Below are positions 12,101 through 21,491 of a DNA stretch of 64,000 bases, piece after piece. The notes under the pieces are model-generated. The model had not been told where the DNA came from and searched no databases. It worked only from the letters and a program-made list of their open reading frames with translations. Every line of letters starts with the position of its first letter. Position 1 is the stretch's first letter. The stretch comes from Mixia osmundae IAM 14324 (taxonomy: Eukaryota > Basidiomycota > Mixiomycetes > Mixiales > Mixiaceae): contig NW_014575563.1 in the NCBI RefSeq assembly GCF_000708205.1, forward strand, positions 1,357,361-1,421,360. The letters run 5' to 3'. The translations under genes were made by a program, and so were the position numbers.

Positions 12101-12966
12101 CTTTGTGCGCACTGTCATCTGCGCGCATCACATCGTTGCAGCTTGTGCAACACTGAACGCTACTGTTCGAAAGAATGTCAAGCTGCCAGATGGCCACTGC
12201 ACAAGCCGCGCTGCCAGAATCGCTCGGACCAGCAAGGAGAGCAAGATCAAGATCAGATCTCGGCGAAGCAGTGGAAAGCATTCGAGATTGTGTCCGAGAG
12301 TGAATGGATCGATCAGGAGAAAGAGTCTGGTGAGTACCATGATGACCGGCTAGCCTATGCTCACACTCGCTCGGCTACAGTCCCAAGCATGCTCGCCTCG
12401 ACGCCGTCTGATCTGGCTCACATGGCTAATGTGGACGAGCCTGACACCGACACGGGCGTCGACGGAGCGTTTCTGCGCTTTCAGCATCGTCTGTCAAACG
12501 AGCCAGAACAGATCCTCCGGTATGCGAACCCATATCGATAGCTTTCAGAGCTGATCGTTGCGTAGGTACAATCGCGCTTTTGAAGGCTCAGTGGAACCGC
12601 TGTGGGTCAGTTCGACCGGCAAGCCCAAGCCGGAAGCTATCTCTACCTGTCCCATCTGTGATGGTGCTCGGACGTGCGAATTCCAAGTAAGTCCCCTGTC
12701 TGCGCATCTTATGTGCGCTGATGGCTGCGTAGATCATGTCGACCGTTCTGGGCATGATCGGCGTCGATGATACGCAGCAAGACTCGCTCGACTTTGGTAC
12801 CCTGCTCGTTTATACCTGTCAAGCGGCTTGTCAGATCCCTTTGAAGACAGAACCGACTATCGAGGGCACGGCAACCTCTGGCTGGGCTCAGGAGCTGATC
12901 ATTGCCCAGAACTTCACATCGCAAGGCATGAAGAGCTTGCAGCAACAGCAGCAACGAGCTTCGTGA
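9172..12966 (+). CDS. UBA-UIM-inactive USP domain fused to PDCD2/TSR4 with MYND finger
   Basis: Six exons (9172..9240, 9296..10482, 10532..11073, 11124..12519, 12566..12686, 12733..12966) give one 1182-aa frame. In order: a UBA domain (residues 1-45; LIELGFDEASSKAALQ then SIERAVDWIFNNPSD), a UIM (DEMEAAIRASLRD), and a USP25/28-like region to about residue 680 (LQRLFAFMALSHRAII, coiled section, C-terminal block ending GPCFLLYERQ). An acidic linker follows (GGDDDDEDDEDEQEG), then PDCD2/TSR4: GVELGFAEP, GGAPLWLNP, CGVC...MRFLLQLNAP, a MYND finger (CHLRASHRCSLCNTERYCSK) and the PDCD2_C block with CPICDG. The catalytic Cys and His boxes of the USP part are not present. TSR4/PDCD2 is known as a chaperone of ribosomal protein uS5. 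No in-frame stop separates the two halves; they could still be two genes if an internal start or an undetected splice is used. Confidence 0.82.
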
Positions 12967-13056
12967 GGCGAGAAAGACATTCAGCTTCATGCAATCGACA
13001 GCGATCAGTAGCTGGACACATCAAATCCTCCAATATGGGGGGGAGTTTGGTGCCGA

Positions 13057-14245
13057 TCACTTGAAGAAGGGTCGCTCAGCCTGAGGTGTTAGGCGAGCGC
13101 CGTGTCGGCGAGCACCTTCAGGCAGATCCAGAAGAGCGCTGTGCGCTGTGATGCGATTGTCAAATAGGACCACAGTACCTTTGCCCAAACCGCCTCAGCC
13201 GCCCCATCTGATGCGAGTCTGAATATCGTGAGACTTGGCTAGATGATCGTAAAGGAAGTTGAGAAGCGCGTCCGATTCTTCCCGCTTATAGCCAACGATA
13301 CGACGAGTGAATTGAGGCTGCACATAGATGGCACGTTGCCCGGTGACCGGATGAGTCCGGACGAGAGGGTGCACATTTTCGACAGGCTCGCGTCGAACAA
13401 TACCGCCGCGCTTGCCGTCGCGACGCAAATAGTTGGCCTGCTCGTGGCCTGAATGCACGACTTGCAGGCCGTGGAGTCGCTCTCTAAATTCTGGCGACAA
13501 TCTTTCGTATGCCTTTGCAGTGTTGACAAATAGAGTATCACCACCGCTTTCAGGAGAAGAGAAAAGGAAGAGGCTCGTCAAGCCAGGAGGCTGCGTCTCA
13601 TACGAGACGTCTGCAATGGCGCATAAGTCTTTCTCCAAAACAACCGCCGAATATGCACCGACCAGAGTGCCAAGTGACCGAATTTGTGCGATCGCTCTTT
13701 TCGTAATTGAAGCTGCTTTTGCGATCGCGGTAGACCAAGTGGACCTCTGGGTAGCCTTCAGGGTGAGCTGAAGTGGGATGAATGTGCAACCGGCCAAAGT
13801 AACGGGCCCAATCGAGTGCATCGGGGACCGATAGCTCTTGAAAGTCTTGCTCTCGAAAGATGAGGACACCGCGGCGAGCTGCCAGGACTGAGAGCTGATC
13901 CTTCTGCGCAGGCGAGAGAGTACTGAGTTGCACACCGCTGACTTCCGTGCCGATAGCGGGTGTGATCTCGGCAGTCTGAGCATTCTTCAAGAGCTCGTCG
14001 AGCGGGTTTGTGAGGGGATCGGGCACACGCGTGCCCGGGTCAACGTGTTCGAAGTCGGTCAGAGGCTCGTAGTGTAGCGAAGGATCCGGGCGAGGAAGCC
14101 AAGCATCGAACGCATAGTCTGGCTCGCGAGCGACGCCTTGGGCGTACGTCGGGAAAAGATGCAGGTCCTTCTTGAACTTCTCGTCGATCGAGGTGTCCGC
14201 AGTTCCTGCTCGCAAGCTCAGTTTGTGAATCGTCTGCGTCGACAT
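13057..14245 (-). CDS. TauD/TfdA-type 2-oxoglutarate-dependent dioxygenase, with an in-frame TGA
   Basis: Exon 1 is 14245..13663; after a 52-nt intron the second exon starts at 13610 with DVSYETQPPGLT, restoring the iron-binding HSD (WHSDVSYE). The family hydroxylates sulfonates or related acids using Fe(II) and 2-oxoglutarate. The frame continues through RRIVGYKREES and DIQTRIRWGG to a TGA at 13197..13195, then in the same frame to GTVVLFDNRITAHSALL (holding the second iron His) and ends at 13057. Either the protein is cut short before its last metal ligand, or a 24-nt GC..AG segment (13202..13179) is removed, which would join RW directly to GTVVLFDNR. It is convergent with the PDCD2 fusion gene. 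Confidence 0.75.
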
Positions 14246-14564
14246 AGTGTGAGATTTCTGAGCGTATGGAAGGGGTAGAAGATGGCTTATGTAGGAGGCA
14301 AGCTGGGCTTTGTGGCAAGACACGTGCGTCGCGCTCACGCGTCACGCCATCGCTCGCAAACTTCGCGCAATGTCACTACTCATCAAGTATCGCATCATTA
14401 TCTGTCCTGTCCACGCCATCGCTGACTCAGCTGCATGGTTTGCACCACATGTCAGCACGTCCGCTTGCGCAAGCCTTCCGTATTCCTGATGACGTGATGA
14501 GCATCTCGCTTCGAATCCATCTTGAGCGGTCCGGGTTGGCACTGCTGATACAGCGCGACTCACT
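14246..14564 (+). promoter_or_regulatory. Divergent intergenic region, dioxygenase / Dal5-type permease
   Basis: This is 319 bp between two divergent start codons. No coding signal was seen. It presumably carries both promoters; no specific operator was recognised. Confidence 0.4.
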
Positions 14565-16394
14565 ATGTCTCGAAGAACAGGGTCTGATGATTTTACAGAG
14601 AACTCGGCCAGCAAGTCAGATCGAACGCTCTTTGACAGCGGCCTCTTTCCAACATTCTCATCAGACAAGGCGCGCGAATTGTCTGATCCCTCACTGGAGG
14701 CCAAAGGTGGTCAATCGGTCCTTTCGACAGAAGAAGAGACAGCGGAATGGCGGGTGCGCAACCATCGTCCGAGCGATACGTATGAGGGGCTTCATCGTTG
14801 GGATCCTAAAGCGACGTGGGCGCCCGAGGAAGAGCGGCGCATCCGACGGCGTATCGACTTGCGCATTATGACCATGCTCTGCGTCATCACATTCGCCCTT
14901 CAATTGGATCGGGGAACCATCAGCAACGCACTGAGCGACAATCTGCTGAGTGATCTTGGCCTCACCACAGCTGATTATAACAATGGCATGACAAGTGAGT
15001 GATGCGTGACATGTCAATGGCGCAGTCTGATCGCATTGTCCAGTCTTCTACTGTTCATTCTTATTCGCTGAGCTGCCATCTCAGCTGATCGGTAAGAAAG
15101 TCGGCGTCGACCGGTGGCTCCCGATTCAGATGGTTTTGTGGTCCATCGTTGCCATCTCACAATGCAGACTCACTGGCAAGACAAGCTTTTATCTCACTCG
15201 CGCATTTCTCGGCATAACAGAAGGCGGCACGATACCTGACTCGATCGTCTATGCGTCCCTATTCTACACCAACGGCGAGCTGCCCGTCCGCCTCAGCTTC
15301 TATTGGGTCACTCAGACGCTTACTCAGATCGTATGTCCTGTCTACGTCTTGAATCTGGTCGTAACGATCAGCATGGTCGCGCAGGTCTCCGCATTCATAG
15401 CATACGCGATTTTGCGACTAGGCAGAGATGGTAGCTGGCCGGGCTGGAGATGGCTCTTCCTCATCGAGGGGCTTCTCACGCTCTCGCTGGGCATCATTAT
15501 GTGGTTCTACATGCCGGCTTCGCCGACGCAAACACGATCCTTTTGGTCAAAACACGGCTGGTTCTCTGAGCGCGAAGAGGTTATCATGGTCAATCGCATC
15601 CTGCGGGACGACCCTGCAAAGGGGGACCTCAGCAATCGGGAAGGCGTCACATTGGCGCACCTTCAGGCTGCCGCTCTTGATTATCTCCTGTGGCCAATCT
15701 ATCTGGTAAGATACAATGCAAGCAGGCGAAGGACGCGACTGATATGACACAGGCGGGGTTGCTGGTCTTTGTTGCCTATAAGCAGACGGGTGCCTACTTG
15801 ACCCTAGTACTGCGTTCATTCGGCTTCAGTACGCTAAACACTAATCTCCTCACTGTTCCCGGCCTGGTCTTTTATCTCTTCAACATGGTCTGGCTGGCCA
15901 TCGTTGCGCGACGTACGAAACAGGCTGCATGGACGAGTCAGATTGCGACCGTCTGGATCATCCCGCTCTTGATCGCCTTGATCGCCCTGCCCAGTTCAGC
16001 CTCATACTGGATCCGGTATGCTCTCATAGAGCTTATACAGAGCCAACCATATGTGCATCCCATCCTCATCGGGCTCGTGTCTGCCAATAGCGGAACGGTG
16101 CAAACGCGAACAGTCTCAGCAGCGCTGTACAACATGAGTGTGCAGGCAGGCTCCATCATCGGTAGCAACATCTATCAGCCAAGCGATGAGCCGCTCTATC
16201 GCAAAGGCAACGCTGCTCTCCTCGCCATTACCGTCTTTACAGGTTTCCTGCTCATCTTCATCTCATATCTCTTTCCCTGGCTTAACAGACGTCGAGCGCG
16301 TCAGTGGGCACAATCGAGCGAGCAGGAGAAGCTAGACATTTTGCTCGGTCAGCGAGCCTCCAACAAGCGCATCGACTTTAGATTTACAGCATGA
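14565..16394 (+). CDS. MFS anion:cation symporter, Dal5/allantoate permease type
   Basis: Exons 14565..14994, 15044..15330, 15385..15705 and 15753..16394 give 559 aa; introns are 49, 54 (in frame) and 47 nt. After a hydrophilic N-terminus of about 90 residues there are some 12 hydrophobic segments. The first ends in the family motif LQLDRGTISNALSDNL. Others include YCSFLFAELPSQLIGKK, RAFLGITEGGTIPDS and GWRWLFLIEG. This group imports allantoate, nicotinate-like acids, dipeptides or biotin precursors, so the substrate cannot be assigned. A uricase gene lies 12 kb away, which weakly favours a purine-degradation product. Confidence 0.85.
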
Positions 16395-16758
16395 GATTAT
16401 GTAAAGCCACTGCAGCGCGTGTCATTGCTTGCATCCTCGTAGCTTTTGGTCGATGATGAAGGCAACGAGTGTACTGCAAGCTTAGTGGAATAAAAGCCAC
16501 CTTGTGATGCTCGTCGGCGAGGGAAAGTTATGCACTGACTGCAGTATTCGCAATTCGCGAACAAAGTCAATTTAACGGAATTCATCGGGCGTACCCCTCC
16601 TTGGTTCATTGATTGCCCCGGCAACTGCTCATCGTCTCATCCTCACTCCTGCTTCTGCACTCCGCCTGAGCTCACCGGCAACCGCATCTCCCAGCCCCGT
16701 GCTCAGCAGCCTAGGTTGGGTACAGTGTCTGCACTATAGCCTCACTGCTCTCGCAGCT
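16395..16758 (+). other. Intergenic region
   Basis: This is 364 bp between the permease stop and the ATG of the putative secreted orphan. I see no conserved coding block; an open frame runs upstream from the orphan ATG but without its own ATG. Confidence 0.4.
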
Positions 16759-17376
16759 ATGCACGCGGCTCGGTGGGCTTGCCTGTGCCTAGCATGGCAG
16801 GTGACGGCGAAGAAACAGACGACCGAGGTGACGATGGAGGAACTCGTTGAACTTTCCGACACCGACTCAGGCTCTCACACGTTCTCCGTAGAGCATGATG
16901 GCCTGGTCATCGATACAACGGTCCACATGAAGGAAAGGCTGCTTGACGCTGCCGGCAGTACCGGCGCACCCGATGGTACTTCCAACAGGCTCGAAGAACG
17001 CTTCCCGGTCCCTGTGCGCCGAAGAGAATACAATATGACCCACAGCGTCAGAGGAAGCTGCTTCAAGACCGATCCTACCATCTATTCGACTGTTGCTGCA
17101 CACGGTCAAGTCGTCCTCAAGACCAACGAACTAGGCGAAAGGTTCTATCCCGATGTCGTGCTCGTCCCCGGTGCTGGTATGCATAGTATGAAGACGCTTG
17201 AAGAGGGAGCAGGCGGCAATTCCTACAGAGTGGCCTTTGTCATGCAGCTCAAGTCCTCGCAGGCCGGTTGGAGCAGCTGCTGCACTGTCCGTCGCATAGA
17301 GATGATCCTGTCTGGCGCTCATTGCCATGCAGACATACTATACTTGGGTGGGCTGGTTCAGCTGGCGCATGAGTAG
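16759..17376 (+). CDS. Putative small secreted protein, orphan
   Basis: A single open frame of 205 aa starts at ATG 16759. The N-terminus MHAARWACLCLAWQVTA is short and hydrophobic and could be a signal peptide, cleaved near VTA-KK. The rest is hydrophilic with four cysteines (GSCFK, SSCCTVRR, AHCHAD) and no family that I recognise. It is flanked by non-coding sequence on both sides. The open frame extends 50 codons upstream without an ATG. It could be an effector-like or orphan gene, or a chance open frame; only its length, signal-like start and isolation support it. Confidence 0.4.
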   Translation: MHAARWACLCLAWQVTAKKQTTEVTMEELVELSDTDSGSHTFSVEHDGLVIDTTVHMKERLLDAAGSTGAPDGTSNRLEERFPVPVRRREYNMTHSVRGSCFKTDPTIYSTVAAHGQVVLKTNELGERFYPDVVLVPGAGMHSMKTLEEGAGGNSYRVAFVMQLKSSQAGWSSCCTVRRIEMILSGAHCHADILYLGGLVQLAHE

Positions 17377-18134
17377 GACTACTGTCATTTTATCTCTGGC
17401 TGAAATTGACGCCATTCGCATTTTCGCAATCACAGTGGCTGTCAGCTTCGAAAAGATCAGTATGTACCAGTACTGCTTTCCACATCGTTTCTCTGGAGCG
17501 ATCCGGGACAAGTGCGACGCTTTCGTCATCTTGAGCCTTGGCAATCCCTCAAGCAAGTCTATTCTGCTCAGTCCGAGCAGAAGAATAGCCAATGATGGGC
17601 ATGCAGGCGTCACCAAGTGCAATATTGCGCTTTCTGAAGAGACTTGCGAGCAGTGCGATGAGAATACAGCATGGTGACAACAACAATGCCATGCAACGGT
17701 CTAGTCTTCCTTCGCCTTGTTGTCTCTTTCAGCGCAACGTTGCCGTCAAGAGCAGAATCTTTGATGATGCCCAGCACGAGCGGAACGGCTATAGGTCCAG
17801 CTAGAATGGGCATGAACTGCAGAGTTGTTATCTTGTGGGGACATTAGAGAAGGCCGAGCATTGAAGGATAACAAAACGAAACGCGCGAAAAGAGAGCTCT
17901 TTAACTTTGGCAGATCCCCTCATCGCTCCAGTGAGATCGTCAGGCCAGCTCTGCTGTACGATGATAATCGCATGCAGGGCCTCGATGACGTCGGTTTGTA
18001 CGTCCCATCCGATAGGCATATTCTCAATCGTGCTCGACGATCGCTTTCGGCACATTGACACCATTGCGCGTGTTTGATGGCGTGCGCGTGAGCAACATGG
18101 ATTCGACCTGTCTATCTTTCAAGACGATGCAACA
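17377..18134 (+). other. Intergenic region, 758 bp
   Basis: Only short overlapping open frames on both strands, none with a recognisable motif. Nothing could be assigned. Confidence 0.4.
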
Positions 18135-18567
18135 CTAGCTCGAGGGATGCGGTGTTTGCTGCGCTCTGACAGTCAGTGACAGTCCGGGCACCCAGCGCTT
18201 TAGAGCTCCGAGGATCCATTGGACAGTATCGGCAAAAGCTTTGCGCTGATATTCCTCAACGGTGTGACGCGCCTCGCCATCCTCCGTGTTGATATCGATC
18301 GGCTGGAATGTCAAGGGCGCAAGAATCTTGCAGTCGTGTCTCGAGTGTGAAGCTGTGCAAAGCAATGTGTTCCCTGAACATAGTCTGAATGGGCCATTTG
18401 CTGCGAGCATCCGGGTTTTGCAGCAGCAGACGATACACGAGTCTGTAAAGAGGAGTATAGCCCTCAACGCGAGCATCTTGAGCCGTCGCGTGCTCGCGCG
18501 AATGCGCAAGTACTTTGCTCGAGCATGTGGGGCTCCGGCTTGTGCCATTGTATGGCTGCGATTGCAA
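18135..18567 (-). CDS. Unresolved small gene with an LYR-like motif
   Basis: Two adjacent minus-strand frames look coding. The 5' one reads YTPLYRLVYRLLLQNPDA and WPIQTMFREHIALHSFTLE, with an LYR tripeptide at 18450..18442 as in small mitochondrial LYR-motif proteins. The 3' one reads LTFQPIDINTEDGEARH and EEYQRKAFADTVQWILGALK and stops at 18135. The switch of frame occurs near 18325, without space for a normal 45-60 nt intron. Candidate start: ATG at 18552 in the second frame. This may be a gene with an unseen splice, a sequence error or a decayed gene. The LYR assignment rests on the motif alone. Confidence 0.35.
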
Positions 18568-18808
18568 TTGGCTTCGCGACGCGACGAGTAGCTGCTAGTC
18601 GACTGTCCGGCGGCCACTAGCGGTGCTTGAGCTTGAGACTCAACAGATAGTGAGCGCAGGCTTGAGGCTCGCATCATCAAGCAGCGTATCACCGTCATCT
18701 CAAAGAGGTCAAAAGCCGCACTAGAGCAGCTCGCAAGTCAGCAACAACAGAGCTTGCAGCTCGCGCACGCCTTCATCGACCCAACGTACTGTGCTGCTCA
18801 TTGGCAAC

Positions 18809-21454
18809 ATGAACATGAATCTCAACGATCTTGCCAATAGGCTAGCGGCCGTACAAGGTCCTAGAGGGGCGCGCTTCTTCGGTGCTGCTCGCAAAGGTAG
18901 GCTTGCTCGTCTGACCGTTATGACGAGTCTGACGCTGGCAAGCAGGCGAGAACTACGAGCTCAGGACTGATCTGAATAGTCAGTATGCGGACAAGCGGAA
19001 GGAAGCCATTCAGCGAGTCATCGCCAACCTGACTGTTGGCAAGGCACGCTCCTTCACTGCCATACTCTCTTGAGCGTTGTGCGAGCTCAGAGAGCCTGCA
19101 GGATGTCAGCGGCCTCTTCCCGGACGTGCTCAAGAACATGTTGGTCAGATTGAGATATGATTGCTCCCCGGCTGACGATCGCGCGCAGGCAAACGGAGGA
19201 TCTCGAGCAGAAGAAACTCGTCTATCTCTATCTGATGTCATACGCAAAGACCCAGCCGGACCTCGTCATTCTTGCTGTCAACACTTTCGTCAAGGTGAGC
19301 ATGTCCCAGACCTCGATGACACGCCGCATGCTCAGTCTGCGCGGCTGCAGGACACGGAAGACCTCAATCCGCTCATTCGCGCGCTCGCGATACGGACAAT
19401 GGGTTGTCTGCGCGCCGACAAGATCATCGACTATCTCTGTGATCCCCTGAGGAAATGCCTCGCCGATGATAGTCCGTATGTCCGCAAGACAGCCGCGATC
19501 TGTGTCGCAAAGCTATTCGATCTCAAGCCAAGCCTGGCTATCGAAAATGGCTTCATCGGTCAGTTGCAAGATATGGTGGCAGACAGCAACCCGAGCGTAC
19601 GCTTTCGTCGGCCAGTCCGAGAGATATGCTAATTGGGCAAGCTAGGTCGTCGCCAATGCGATCACAGCGCTCTCCGAGATCGCCGACTCAGCCGAGGATC
19701 AAGGCATCTTTGTGATAGACAAGCCGACTCTCAACAAACTACTCGTAGCGCTAGGCGAGTGTACAGAATGGGGGAGGATCGCAATACTCTCTGCAGTCGC
19801 AAAGTACAGGACATCAGACGAAAAGGAAGCCGAGCACATCTGCGAGCGCGTCATTCCCCAGTTCCAGCACGCAAACGGAGCCGTCGTGTTAGCGGCCATC
19901 AAGGCATGTCCATCTCTTCGGCCTCGTGAGATGGTGTGCTGATGCTTCTGTAGGTCATCATGATCCATATCAGACACGTCACTCGCGATGACTTCCTGAG
20001 GATGATAACGCGCAAGATGGCGCCTCCACTCGTTACCCTTGTCTCGTCCGCGCCAGAAGTGCAATGGGTCGCCTTACGTAACATCAATCTCATTCTACAG
20101 AAACGACCAGACACACTGACGACCGAGATGCGAGTCTTCTTCTGCAAATACAACGATCCACCGTACGTCAAGAACGAGAAACTTGCCATCATGATCAGGT
20201 TGGCCAGCGCCACAAACATCGACACGCTCCTCAGTGAGCTCAAAGAGTAAGCTTCCTGTGGTCTCCTATGCAATGAGCTAATGTGAGGAAGCAAAGGTAT
20301 GCATCCGAAGTAGACGTCGACTTTGTGCGCCGAGCCGTCAAAGCGATAGGTCAATGTGCCATCAAGATTGAAGATGCCGCAGAGCGATGCGTCCATGTCC
20401 TGCTAGAACTCATCTCGACTCGCGTCAGCTACGTCGTCCAAGAAGGCATCGTCGTCATCAAGGACATCTTCAGGAAATATCCCTATCGCTACGAAGGCAT
20501 CATACCGACGCTCTGTGCCAGCTTGGAGGATCTCGACGAGCCCGAGGCGAAAGCATCACTCATCTGGATACTCGGAGAGTACGCTGAGAAGATCGCGAAC
20601 GCGGACGAGCTGCTCAGCACCTTCCTAGACACCTTCACAGAAGATCCTTTCCCGGTATGCTACCCGTCAAGCATGCGCTCGAGCGCTGACGTCCTCGAAA
20701 CGTCTGCAGGTGCAGCAACAAACTCTTAGCGCCATAGTGAAGCTATACATCAAACGACCAGAAAGCGCGCAAAATCTGGTACAGAAGGTTCTGCAGCTCG
20801 CGACGAAGAACTGTGATAGTCCAGATATTCGAGATCGGGCGTACATCTACTGGCGATTGCTGTCATCAGATGCGGATGCAGCGCGCAGTATCATACTTGC
20901 GCCACGGCCGCCCATCTCGATCCCGCAAAGCTCCTTGTCGCCGGCAATATTGGATGAGCTCATCAACGAAATTGGGTCTCTAGCGAGCGTCTATCATAAA
21001 CCTGCCGAGTCCTTTATAGGCCGCGGGAGGATCGGCGCCAATGACGTACAGAAGAAGGCATCAGAGTGTGTCTCTTCCCTTGCTTGAGAGTCTCCTGCTT
21101 AAGAACGCGGCTTGCAGATTGCAAGAGGATCAGCTGGGCCAGAATGCGATCCAGACCGTCGTGGCTGGACAGAACGCAGAGAATCTGCTCGACTTTGATG
21201 ACGATGAGCAACTCGAGAACACCGGCTTGTCGGCGACTGCACCCTCGTTCATGCCCGTTCCTTCACCTGCCGGCGTCGTGCCCAAGAACCCATTAGATGA
21301 CCTGATGGGTCTGTTCGATCAGGTCGGACTCAATACGCTGCCGCCTGCTGTGCCAGTCGGTGAGCCTGCCATACAAGCCAACGCATTTGACGACATGCCA
21401 AACGGGAATGCGCACGCTATGAGACCACAAGATGACCCCTTCGATCTCATATGA
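18809..21454 (+). CDS. APL2: AP-1 adaptor complex, large beta subunit (beta-adaptin)
   Basis: Ten exons: 18809..18896, 18946..19043, 19102..19139, 19189..19294, 19351..19596, 19646..19903, 19954..20246, 20297..20654, 20710..21065, 21118..21454; 725 aa. Every junction restores the strongly conserved trunk ([63 protein letters not shown]). Two introns start with GC, not GT (19044..19101 and 19904..19953), both after AAG. The C-terminus is a short hinge with acidic patches (LLDFDDDEQ) and DDPFDLI; no ear domain follows, as in yeast Apl2. The protein forms clathrin-coated vesicles at the trans-Golgi and endosomes. Confidence 0.94.
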
Positions 21455-21491
21455 TCGTCAAGTACTGTAGCATGCATTTCATGACGACGCA

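Noticed and set aside
1576-15747. A purine-degradation cluster of uricase and the Dal5-type permease
   Set aside because: They are 12 kb apart with unrelated genes between them; kept only as a weak remark.
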